A program made the translations under genes and the position numbers. A stretch of DNA of 37,473 nt from Bacteroidales bacterium (GTDB lineage Bacteria > Bacteroidota > Bacteroidia > Bacteroidales > P3): NCBI GenBank assembly GCA_024400495.1, contig JAKSMR010000024.1, positions 1-37,473 on the forward strand. The letters are read 5' to 3'. Under the pieces are notes generated by a model, which was not told where the DNA came from, ran no database searches, and saw only the letters and a list, made by a program, of their open reading frames with translations. Position 1 is the first letter of the stretch. Each line of letters starts with the position of its first letter. Positions 30,475-37,473 of this stretch are shown piece by piece.

Positions 30475-30942
30475 CTATTCGGTTACTTCTTTCACCAGAA
30501 CCCGGTATCCGTCAACCTCAATCACTTCGATGGGTTTGTTGGGGTCGATGAATTCGCTTGTGGTGTGCACTTCAACGGTCTCGTTGTCGATGACGGCATT
30601 GCCGGCGGGTGCAAGACGGGAGATCGTTACGCCTCGGGCTCTGGGTTTGACGACGTTCTCGTTGAGAGGGTTGGCCTTGCTGTCGATCTCGTCGTTCAGG
30701 CTTGCCCGTTTCCATGTGCGGGATTTCATGAAGAAGGCCAGCAGGGCGATGCCGATAACAATGGAACTGAGCAGGATGATGTTTCCGGTCGCCATGCCGT
30801 AGTTGGAGTAGGTGAGCCAGATGCCCACAGCGACGAGGATCCCGCCACAGATGCCCGAGATTCCGCCGGGAAGGGCGACGATCTCAAGAGCGACAAGTAT
30901 GAGTCCGAAAAGGACTACCAGGATGATGAGGAAGAGAGACAT
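30475..30942 (-). CDS. NfeD-like membrane protein
   Basis: A 155-residue protein with the start placed at MSLFLIILVVLFG; a longer upstream frame is basic and proline-rich, overlaps clpS and is unlikely to be coding. It has three hydrophobic segments, then a C-terminal OB-fold domain of NfeD type (VTISRLAPAGNAVIDNETVE; VIEVDGYRVLVKE). This is the short form without the serine protease domain. NfeD proteins partner with flotillins, and the downstream gene is floA. Confidence 0.88.
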   Translation of the reverse strand: MSLFLIILVVLFGLILVALEIVALPGGISGICGGILVAVGIWLTYSNYGMATGNIILLSSIVIGIALLAFFMKSRTWKRASLNDEIDSKANPLNENVVKPRARGVTISRLAPAGNAVIDNETVEVHTTSEFIDPNKPIEVIEVDGYRVLVKEVTE

Positions 30943-30980
30943 CTCTTTATTTGGTTTGTTGGCGTTGTTGGGTATAGGGG

Positions 30981-31262
30981 TTATCTTACGATTTCGGAGG
31001 TGAGTTGCTTTGCGAGGAGCGCGGTGTGCATGGGGAGGAGCTCGTTGTAGCCTCCGTTCTTCACCACACATTTCCCTTTGTAGTGGACAAGGATGGTGCA
31101 TTGCTCTGCCTGCTCTGTGGAGAGTCGGCAGATATCCACCAGTGCTTTGATCACGTAGTCGAACGAATGGTAGTCGTCATTGTGCAAGACCAGGCTGCAG
31201 CCGCTGTCTTCCAATAGCTCTACATCTTCTTCGTATTGTGTCTTGGTCCCTTGCTTTTCCAT
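30981..31262 (-). CDS. clpS: ATP-dependent Clp protease adaptor ClpS
   Basis: A 93-residue protein with the ClpS core: LVLHNDDYHSFDYVIKAL, then VHYKGKCVVKNGGY. ClpS delivers N-degron substrates to ClpA-type unfoldases. Length and motifs are normal. It lies 16 nt from ispF and 38 nt from the NfeD gene. Confidence 0.93.
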   Translation of the reverse strand: MEKQGTKTQYEEDVELLEDSGCSLVLHNDDYHSFDYVIKALVDICRLSTEQAEQCTILVHYKGKCVVKNGGYNELLPMHTALLAKQLTSEIVR

Positions 31263-31278
31263 GGATGAAGTGTTTTTT

Positions 31279-31761
31279 TTATTCGTTCTTGGTGATAAGT
31301 ACGGAAGCGTAGGCGCTCATGCCTTCCTGACGGCCTTCAAAGCCGAGATGCTCGGTAGTGGTGGCTTTGACAGACACTTGGTCCAGGTCGACTCCCATAC
31401 ATTCGGCCAGTTTCTCGCGCATGGCAGGGATGAAAGCGGCCACCTTGGGCTTTTGTGCGCAGAGGATGCTGTCGACATTGCCTATCTCGTAGCCCTTGTC
31501 GCGCAGGAGGTTGCTCACGTTGCGCAGGAGGATCTTGCTGTCGATGCCCTTGTAGGCGGGATCGGTGTCGGGGAAATGTTTCCCTATGTCCCCCAGGGCG
31601 GCGGCACCGAGCAGCGCATCGCAGATGGCGTGGATAAGCACGTCGGCATCCGAATGGCCGAGCAGCCCGTGGGTGTGGGGAATGTTGATTCCGCCAATCC
31701 AGAGAGGGAGGCCTTCTTTCAGCTGATGGACGTCGTAGCCTATGCCGGTGCGTATCTTCAT
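31279..31761 (-). CDS. ispF: 2-C-methyl-D-erythritol 2,4-cyclodiphosphate synthase
   Basis: A 160-residue enzyme of the MEP isoprenoid pathway. The zinc ligands D10 and H12 (GYDVHQL) and H44 are in place, as are GLLGHSDADVLIHAICDALL and KHFPDTDP. Length is normal. It starts 6 nt after porV; in Porphyromonas gingivalis the gene next to porV is also ispF to my knowledge, so the order porU-porV-ispF is probably ancestral. Confidence 0.95.
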   Translation of the reverse strand: MKIRTGIGYDVHQLKEGLPLWIGGINIPHTHGLLGHSDADVLIHAICDALLGAAALGDIGKHFPDTDPAYKGIDSKILLRNVSNLLRDKGYEIGNVDSILCAQKPKVAAFIPAMREKLAECMGVDLDQVSVKATTTEHLGFEGRQEGMSAYASVLITKNE

Positions 31762-31767
31762 AGTTGA

Positions 31768-32955
31768 TTATTTTTTAGTGTTGGCGAAGTTGAGTGCGAG
31801 CGAGATACGGATGGTGTTTGAGAGAGGATTGTTGCCGAAGCTGGTGGTGGGGATGAGGTAGGCGAGGTCGATGACAAACATGTTGTATTTCACGCCGCCA
31901 CCGAGGGTTATGTACTTGCGGCCGCCTTTGTTGGCAGACTCGTAGAAGTAACCGGCACGAACGGCGAAGGTGTTGGCGTACCAGTATTCTGCGCCGAGGG
32001 AGAGGGTGATTTCGCTTATCTCCTCTTTGAAACCGCCAGGGGCGTCGTGGAACGAGTTGAAGACGCCGGCGATGGAGCCGGTGCTGCGGTAGTCGGCCAT
32101 GTTTTCGTAGTAGCCTACCACATCGCCATCCTCGTTGACGGTAGGAGGCGTGGGGACGAGGAGCTTGTTGAAGTCAACCATGACGTTGATCTTGTTGTAC
32201 TCGTCGGCATCGTAGGTATAGCGTCCGCCGAAACGGAAGTTGGCGGGGAGGAACTCATTCTGGGTGTCGTCGTCAGAGTAGGAGAGTTTGGAGCCGAGGT
32301 TGCTGATGTGGGCGCCGGCGGCAAAGCTCTGCTTCTGGTCGATGTCCTGCTGATAGTACAGTCCGATGTCGGCGGCAAGGGCGTTGGCGGCCTTGGTGGA
32401 TTGGTTCTCGATGTCCTGACCGTTGGTGAGGTCGTCGCGGATAAAGCGGCCGCTGGCACCAAGGGAGAGGTTGTCGGAGATCTTCATCGAGTAGGTGACG
32501 TCGATAGCAAACTCGTTGGGCATGAAGGTGCCTTTGTCGGCTCCCTCTTCGTCGGTGTGCTGGATGTCGCCGAGGGTGAAGTAGGTCAGTCCGGCAGCAA
32601 TGGCGCTGCTGTTGTTGATCTTGTAGTATCCTGCGAGGTAGAGCAGGTTCATGTCGCTCAGTCCAAGGTTGCGGAGCCAGGGGGTGTAGGTGAGTCCGAT
32701 GCCGCTCTTGTTGTCGATGAAGGCGTATTTGGCGTTGTTCCAATGGGCCGAATAGACGTCGGGGTTGGTGGCCACACCCACGTCGCCCATACCTGCCGAA
32801 ACGGCGTCGGGGGCAATGAGGAGGATAGGCATACCGGTGGAGATATAGTTCTTGTTTCCGCCGGTATAGTTGGTCGATGCTTTGGGGGTTGCCTGCTGGG
32901 CCATTGCTGCGCCAGCTAAGAGAAGTAGGGTTATTGTTGCAAGAATCTTTTTCAT
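31768..32955 (-). CDS. porV: Type IX secretion system outer membrane shuttle protein PorV
   Basis: A 395-residue outer membrane beta-barrel of the FadL-related PorV/PorQ group. The signal peptide (MKKILATITLLLLAGAAMAQ) is followed by the typical opening TGMPILLIAPDAVSAGMGDV and DVYSAHWNNAKYAFI, and it ends in a C-terminal beta-strand with aromatic residues (RISLALNFANTKK). PorV collects cargo emerging from the SprA channel and carries it to the PorU sortase. It sits 66 nt after porU. Confidence 0.93.
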   Translation of the reverse strand: MKKILATITLLLLAGAAMAQQATPKASTNYTGGNKNYISTGMPILLIAPDAVSAGMGDVGVATNPDVYSAHWNNAKYAFIDNKSGIGLTYTPWLRNLGLSDMNLLYLAGYYKINNSSAIAAGLTYFTLGDIQHTDEEGADKGTFMPNEFAIDVTYSMKISDNLSLGASGRFIRDDLTNGQDIENQSTKAANALAADIGLYYQQDIDQKQSFAAGAHISNLGSKLSYSDDDTQNEFLPANFRFGGRYTYDADEYNKINVMVDFNKLLVPTPPTVNEDGDVVGYYENMADYRSTGSIAGVFNSFHDAPGGFKEEISEITLSLGAEYWYANTFAVRAGYFYESANKGGRKYITLGGGVKYNMFVIDLAYLIPTTSFGNNPLSNTIRISLALNFANTKK

Positions 32956-33021
32956 TCTATGTCTGTTGGTTTCTGTTTTGAGTTTAGTAATAACGGGGTG
33001 TTCCCTCTTTTTATTGTGAGG

Positions 33022-36000
33022 TTAATTTATTTTAACAATCTTTGTTGCCGAGGAGTAGGTCTCGCCGCTGGCGGTGGTTATCGTCACTCGTGCGAAGTAG
33101 AGGCTTCCCGAGAGGGTGGCGCCGCCGTCGCTGGTGTAGTTCCACACGACAGGAGCCAGGGTATAGGTGCCGGGGACGATGGTGGGTGTGATGTGTCGTA
33201 CGCGTTGCCCCTGCGTGTCGAAGATGTCGATGGAGGCGGAGGCGATGGTCTCGGCGATGTTGTGCTCCACGTGGATGGTGGTCCTCTCTCTGGCGGGGTT
33301 GGGGTAGTTGAAGAAGCGGCCTATGGAGATGCTGTCGCTGCCTTTCACCACGAAGGCTATCGTTGCTGTGGACGAGTAGTTGAAGATGTTCCAGGCTTTC
33401 ACGGTGAGGGTGTGGCGGCCGGGGGTGAATTTGTCGAGCTGATAGGTGACATAGCCTCTGCTGGCGTTGCTGAGGTCGGTCTCATAGAAGTCGTTCAGCA
33501 CCACGACGCCGTTGCCGTTGTTGTCGATGGTGGCGGTGATGTCGTGGCCGAGTCCGCTGCCGACGGAGTTGATGCCGATGGAGTCCTCGAGGATGGCAAA
33601 CATCGTGGGTGTCTCGCTGACGAGGCCGCCGCTGATGAAGTTGGAGTCGCCCATGAAGAGCGCTATCTGGGGACGGATGTCGCGGATGGTGACGCTCTCG
33701 TCGAAGCCGCCGAAATAGATGTTGCTGTAGCTTCCCGAGGCGTCTTCGTTGCCGCTGCGGGCATAGTGGCTCAGCTTGCCTCGCTCAAACTGGTAGGCTA
33801 CATCACGAGGCACGACGAAACTGTATTCGAACCGTCCGTTCTTCACCGAGTCGCAGCCTTTGTAGAGGATGTTCTTCTGCTGGGTGAACGGCACCTCGGT
33901 GCCTTCGTTGTCGTTGGCAAGGGTGCGGCAGTTGGTCTTCCTGTCGTAAACGATGGGGAAGATGAGTCCTGTGAAATCGCTCTGGAGGACGCCGTTGGTG
34001 TCGCGGATCTCTCCGGCTATGGTCACCCGTGAGAGGACTTCGGCGCTGTCGGCTTTGCTTGGCGAGATGGCGCTGTCGTTGATCTTGGTGACGACGACCT
34101 CGTGCTTGGGGAATGCCAGGCGCAGCGCGGGGTCTCCGAGGAGCGTGATGCTGAGGTTCTGCTGGAGCGGATGCTCGTTCTTGGTCTGGCGCAGCGCGTC
34201 GCCGATGCGGTTTGCGGGGTCGAGAATGCCGAGCACCAGGGCGGTGTTGAAGTCTTTCATGTGGGAGATGGGGCGGGCGGCGGCGATGGTGCCGACGCCG
34301 GCGTTCTGGCTCAGGAGGAAGCCTTCGGCTCCGCAGATGTCGTCGGTGCGGTCATATTTTCCGAAGCTGCAGGTGCTTGTTACAAAGAAGGGCAGCCGGT
34401 TGTGGTTGGAGTAGGCGTTCATGTCGCTGAGTTCCATGTAACGCTCGGTTCCTATATACTGGTCCGACCCGTGCCCGATGTAGTTCAGGAGCAGGCAGCC
34501 GTAGTTGATGCGCTGGCGTAGCGCGTTGTTCACGTCGGGGTAGTAGGAACCTATTGTTCCCGACTGCTGCTGGTAGGCGTCGGCGTAGATCTTGTCGATG
34601 TTGAGGTTGGGGTAGCGTGCGTTGATGAGGTTGGCGGCATATTCGTTCGACTCGGCAAAGTCCTTGTCGCCGGGGCAGGAGGGGTCGGCGTCGTCGGAGA
34701 GGAGGGCCACGAAGTTCCTCCAGTCTCCGCGTGTGGTCTCGTCGTCGAGGTCCTGACGCATGAGGTAGGCTTCGATCTTGTCAACCATCAGGTCTGCCTC
34801 AGCGGCGCTCTTGGCGGGGAGACGGCCGATGCCGAGGTCGAGGCTCTCGGAGGGGCGTCCGGTCTCTGTCGCTCCCAGATAGCCCATCGGGTCGTCGCTT
34901 ACCGAGGCGGAGCTCTCTAGGCAGAACGAGGTGGGCGACTGGTAGGTGACAACGGTGGTCTGGTTCAGCCCGAGGATGTTCCTGTTGTCGTAGGTCCCTT
35001 TGCCGAAAAGCAGCAGATAACGGGGGTAGGTCTCGCTGGCGTGGCTGGTGTAGCGGTCGTAGAAGAGGCGCATCATGCTGCGGACGGCCATGGGGTCTGC
35101 TTTTCCGGACGAGAACTCGTTGAAGACCTCGTTCTGCTCCAATACCAGCACGTTGAGCCCGTCGACAATCTCGTGGAGCGAAGCTAGGCGCTGGGCCTGC
35201 TGCAGGTAGTCTTTGTGGGCTACGATGACGAGGTCGATATCTGTGGCGCCGGGGATGTCCTGGTTCTCGATGCGGGAGCAGGAGATGGGGGAGAGGAACG
35301 CCGTTCCGTTGAAGGCTGCATATTCGTGCGCCTTGTCGTGGGGGGCGGCAAAGGTGGCGGTTGTGCCGTTGGTTGTGACTGCGGCTTCTTTGATGTGGAA
35401 GAGGTCGGTGACGTCCCACACACGGAGTCCGGCTGCGGCGTTGGCGATGGCGAAACGGGCATCGCCTCTGTCGTTGGCCTGGGAGAGGCTTCTGAAGGTC
35501 ATCTGGCTCCCGCTGAAGCGCAGGGGGACAAGGGCGTTGAGCTCGATGAAGTCGAGGTAGCCGGCGGCGCCGTTGGTGGAGGTGCTGAAGTCGATGTCCA
35601 CGCTCACGTTGTTGCTGCTGGCGGGGGCGTCGAGGTCGAGTGTCGAATAGTTGATCGAAGGGCCGAAGGTGATGTAGTTCGTCGCTCCTCCGCTCCGTAC
35701 CGAGAGCTCGCAGCTGCCGTGGTCTCCGGGAAGTCCGGCGAGGCCCACGCGGAGATGGGCTCTGCTGTCGCTGGCCCTGTCGGGGAGGGAGAGGGTGAAG
35801 CTCCGGTGGCTGTTGGCGACTGAGAACTTCTCGCCCACCCATATCTGGCCGCTGCCGTGGGTGTTGACCAAGTCGCGCTCGTAGACCTGTCGGTGCAGAT
35901 AGGTGCTGATGTCGACGGTGGGGGCATAGGAGCTGTCGTCGGCGACGATTCTTTTTCCTGTGGTGCATCCGATGCCGAGAAACACATAGTTGGCTCCGGC

Positions 36001-36387
36001 ATAGGCGTGGCTCTCGTGCTGGCTTCGGTCCGAGGTGTTCTTCCACGATCCCACGGCCTCGGCATAGAAGAGGATGTGGTCGTTTCCGTCAAAGAGCCCG
36101 TTGTGGTTGTTGTCTTGTATGTCGATGGGGATGGCCTGCAGCCCGGCGGTGGAGGTGAACCTGTTGTCGGTGCTCAGCTGCCCGCCCTTGTCGCCATAGA
36201 GGGCGATGTGGTCGATGCTTTCCCCCGATAGGGCAGGGATGGTGCTCGTGGTGATGCGATAGACTCCGGTCTCGCCGATGCCAATCTTGTACCATTCCCC
36301 CTGCGACAGCACCGAGTGCTGGGCGGCAGCCGCTCCCGCTAAGGAGAGGAGGACGAGGATGGGGAGGATGAAAAAGAGGCGTTTCAT
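33022..36387 (-). CDS. porU: Type IX secretion system sortase PorU
   Basis: A 1121-residue protein of the gingipain-like C25 family. PorU cleaves the C-terminal sorting domain from cargo and attaches the cargo to A-LPS. After the signal peptide (LFFILPILVLLSLAGAAAAQ) come N-terminal beta-domains, then the peptidase domain (VIVAHKDYLQQAQRLAS; RYLLLFGKGTYDNRN). Candidate catalytic residues are H639 (YIGHGSDQ) and C673 (TSTCSFGK), 34 residues apart, close to the spacing in gingipains. The C-terminal ~90 residues form a sorting-like domain (YPNPARERTTI). It heads a compact minus-strand run ending at floA. Confidence 0.94.
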   Translation of the reverse strand: MKRLFFILPILVLLSLAGAAAAQHSVLSQGEWYKIGIGETGVYRITTSTIPALSGESIDHIALYGDKGGQLSTDNRFTSTAGLQAIPIDIQDNNHNGLFDGNDHILFYAEAVGSWKNTSDRSQHESHAYAGANYVFLGIGCTTGKRIVADDSSYAPTVDISTYLHRQVYERDLVNTHGSGQIWVGEKFSVANSHRSFTLSLPDRASDSRAHLRVGLAGLPGDHGSCELSVRSGGATNYITFGPSINYSTLDLDAPASSNNVSVDIDFSTSTNGAAGYLDFIELNALVPLRFSGSQMTFRSLSQANDRGDARFAIANAAAGLRVWDVTDLFHIKEAAVTTNGTTATFAAPHDKAHEYAAFNGTAFLSPISCSRIENQDIPGATDIDLVIVAHKDYLQQAQRLASLHEIVDGLNVLVLEQNEVFNEFSSGKADPMAVRSMMRLFYDRYTSHASETYPRYLLLFGKGTYDNRNILGLNQTTVVTYQSPTSFCLESSASVSDDPMGYLGATETGRPSESLDLGIGRLPAKSAAEADLMVDKIEAYLMRQDLDDETTRGDWRNFVALLSDDADPSCPGDKDFAESNEYAANLINARYPNLNIDKIYADAYQQQSGTIGSYYPDVNNALRQRINYGCLLLNYIGHGSDQYIGTERYMELSDMNAYSNHNRLPFFVTSTCSFGKYDRTDDICGAEGFLLSQNAGVGTIAAARPISHMKDFNTALVLGILDPANRIGDALRQTKNEHPLQQNLSITLLGDPALRLAFPKHEVVVTKINDSAISPSKADSAEVLSRVTIAGEIRDTNGVLQSDFTGLIFPIVYDRKTNCRTLANDNEGTEVPFTQQKNILYKGCDSVKNGRFEYSFVVPRDVAYQFERGKLSHYARSGNEDASGSYSNIYFGGFDESVTIRDIRPQIALFMGDSNFISGGLVSETPTMFAILEDSIGINSVGSGLGHDITATIDNNGNGVVVLNDFYETDLSNASRGYVTYQLDKFTPGRHTLTVKAWNIFNYSSTATIAFVVKGSDSISIGRFFNYPNPARERTTIHVEHNIAETIASASIDIFDTQGQRVRHITPTIVPGTYTLAPVVWNYTSDGGATLSGSLYFARVTITTASGETYSSATKIVKIN

Positions 36388-36492
36388 GCGATAGTTGGGG
36401 CTTTTCTTGTTTCGGGTTCTTTCGTGCTATGGCGATAGCTTACAACGGTTTAGCCCGAAGGCGGTTCGCGCGTTCGCCATTAATAGCAACTG

Positions 36493-36523
36493 CAAATATA
36501 CGAAGTTTTTATTATATAACAAA
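36493..36523 (-). promoter_or_regulatory. Predicted promoter of the porU operon
   Basis: On the minus strand TTTG (36520-36523), a 19-nt spacer and TATATTTG (36493-36500) match the Bacteroidota consensus closely. It lies about 106 nt before the porU start, leaving a long leader. Confidence 0.78.
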
Positions 36524-36728
36524 AAAATAATTTTGCGTGCGTGCGTTTAGGGCTCTCGTCTTGGGCTCGTGCTGGATGGTGCAAGTGGCTGACGACAAGG
36601 TAGAAAGGCGTCCTTCGGGATATTCTCCTTTTTTCGGCGTCGCAACCCCGTCGTCGGAGGGTTGCGGTTTGGCAGAAAGATGACCTCGAACAGATGCCGC
36701 TTTAGAGGTCGCCAGAAAGTCAGCCTCC

Positions 36729-36926
36729 AGCCTTGCTCCAGCCATATAGTAGCCATATAGCAGACGGCTATCAGATGGCTATCAAATCCGACTCAAATCC
36801 GACTCAATTCCGGCTCAATTCCGACTCAATTCCGACTTTTGTGGGAATTGAGTCGGGTTTAAGTGGGAATTGAGTGGGGTTTGATACGGCGCAAATACGG
36901 CGCTGGTACGACGCTAGTGCGACGCT
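36729..36926. repeat. 11-bp periodic array C, 18 units
   Basis: Eighteen consecutive 11-bp units without a register slip. Examples in order: AGCCATATAGT, AGCCATATAGC, AGACGGCTATC, AGATGGCTATC, AAATCCGACTC twice, AATTCCGGCTC, AATTCCGACTC, AATTCCGACTT, TTGTGGGAATT, GAGTCGGGTTT, AAGTGGGAATT, GAGTGGGGTTT, GATACGGCGCA, AATACGGCGCT, GGTACGACGCT, AGTGCGACGCT. Neighbouring units differ by one or a few bases while distant units share little. Orientation flips near 36838, so CCGACTCAATTCC pairs with GGAATTGAGTCGG. Confidence 0.8.
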
Positions 36927-37260
36927 GCCGGTCCCCAGGGCCTAAGGCCTCCCCTGAGGCCAAGCTTGAGTGTCCTCCGGAAAAAATTTTTTTGAGCGTC
37001 ATATTTTTGCGTCTTTTTTCGTTTAATAACAGTGCAGAACCCGTTGGCGGGATTAGTCTAGGGCATGATTCCACGCTCTACATAAATGGTGTTCCTGTTT
37101 TCTGCCATGATGGGTTTTGGCATCCAACACGGGTTGGTTGAGACCAACTATTTGGTTGGAGACGAGATCATGAGTGAACCGCTTGCATATGTCAAGAATT
37201 TTTACGTACTTTACTCGCTACGCTCATGAAGATATTTGGTCTCGGTAATGCCAAAAAAAT
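36927..37260. other. Intergenic region, no gene seen
   Basis: No convincing reading frame. A GTTGG-rich palindromic stretch (GTTGGTTGAGACCAAC, then TTGGTTGG) lies near 37132-37156, and the rest is AT-rich with short T runs. Confidence 0.4.
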
Positions 37261-37291
37261 TTTGTCATTACGCTCGACTTTTGTATCTTTG
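37261..37291 (+). promoter_or_regulatory. Predicted promoter for the gene at the right window edge
   Basis: TTTG (37261-37264), a 19-nt spacer and TATCTTTG (37284-37291) form a near-consensus Bacteroidota promoter. The transcript would start just before an inverted repeat at 37295-37378 and run toward the gene beginning at 37432. Confidence 0.75.
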
Positions 37292-37294
37292 CAT

Positions 37295-37378
37295 AAAAGT
37301 TGTGCATGATAACAGTTTTTTGTAAAAATTTGATTTTCACTACAAAAATACGAAAAATCATTAACATGCACAACTTTT
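37295..37378. repeat. Perfect 14-bp inverted repeat in the leader of the edge gene
   Basis: AAAAGTTGTGCATG (37295-37308) and CATGCACAACTTTT (37365-37378) are exact complements 56 bp apart. The enclosed DNA contains a minus-strand TATTTTTG (37343-37350) like a -7 element. It could be a leader hairpin or a pair of operator sites; an invertible segment is possible but unsupported. Confidence 0.65.
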
Positions 37379-37431
37379 TTTGAAAGAAATTATTAACAAA
37401 TTAATTCATCCAACAGGTTAATAGAGTAAAT

Positions 37432-37473
37432 ATGTGCTTACGAAAAAAATATTTGGTTGCAATAGTACTCTTT
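37432..37473 (+). CDS. Start of a gene truncated by the window edge
   Basis: An ATG at 37432 opens a frame of 14 codons to the window end, encoding MCLRKKYLVAIVLF, which looks like the positively charged beginning of a signal peptide or membrane anchor. A strong promoter lies 140 nt upstream. The product cannot be named. Confidence 0.5.
   Translation, partial: MCLRKKYLVAIVLF

Noticed and set aside
36729-36926. CRISPR array
   Set aside because: Units are 11 bp with no spacers and no conserved repeat; there are no cas genes in the window.

Overview
The window looks like chromosomal DNA of a member of the order Bacteroidales (Bacteroidota). The evidence is a complete type IX secretion sortase/shuttle pair (PorU, PorV), three secreted proteins with the type A C-terminal sorting domain of that system, lipoproteins with Bacteroidota-style signal sequences, a DMT-family DUF486 protein, and promoters of the TTTG-N19-TAnnTTTG type. 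No rRNA, tRNA, CRISPR array, transposase or phage gene was recognised. Genus cannot be fixed from sequence alone.

Layout. 1-660 is a non-coding, repeat-bearing stretch. 665-8916 holds three paralogous secreted beta-propeller-like proteins whose first ~25 codons and last 291 nt are nearly identical while the cores have diverged; an AbiEi/AbiEii toxin-antitoxin pair lies between the second and third. 8996-10497 holds three small lipoproteins. 10500-11900 is a repeat-dense intergenic region. 11938-13212 is a hemerythrin (RIC/YtfE-like) protein plus an atypical LuxR-type regulator. 13341-16650 is a polyferredoxin membrane protein, CrcB fluoride channel and Tat-exported aldo/keto reductase. 16764-22286 holds a B12-binding radical SAM protein, a secreted glycan-binding-domain protein and a DUF4139 protein. 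23104-27247 (minus strand) is queG, an rlmL-like methyltransferase, a YihY-family membrane protein and nadC. cinA and a DUF486 gene run forward to 29058. 29451-36387 (minus strand) is a compact run porU-porV-ispF-clpS-nfeD-floA. The last ~1 kb is non-coding except for the start of a gene cut by the window edge.

The genes connect in two evident ways. PorU and PorV are the machinery that recognises, cleaves and anchors proteins carrying the sorting domain found at the ends of the three paralogs. The hemerythrin/regulator pair and the redox cluster that follows it look like a nitrosative or redox-stress neighbourhood.

The most striking unexplained structure is a family of very small mobile-looking elements (180-265 bp; five complete copies and one cut by the left window edge). 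Each has terminal inverted repeats of the form AGGTRACYTCTAAWAATT, four of five complete copies are flanked by a matching dinucleotide, and each carries one open reading frame that starts 24-27 nt from one end and stops with TAG exactly 9 nt from the other. Copies too diverged to align well as DNA still share a peptide signature, and one copy differs by an in-frame 72-nt expansion. A second unusual structure is a set of three intergenic arrays with strict 11-bp periodicity in which neighbouring units resemble each other and the sequence drifts along the array; the largest has 18 units. All calls rest on reading the sequence; no database search was possible.
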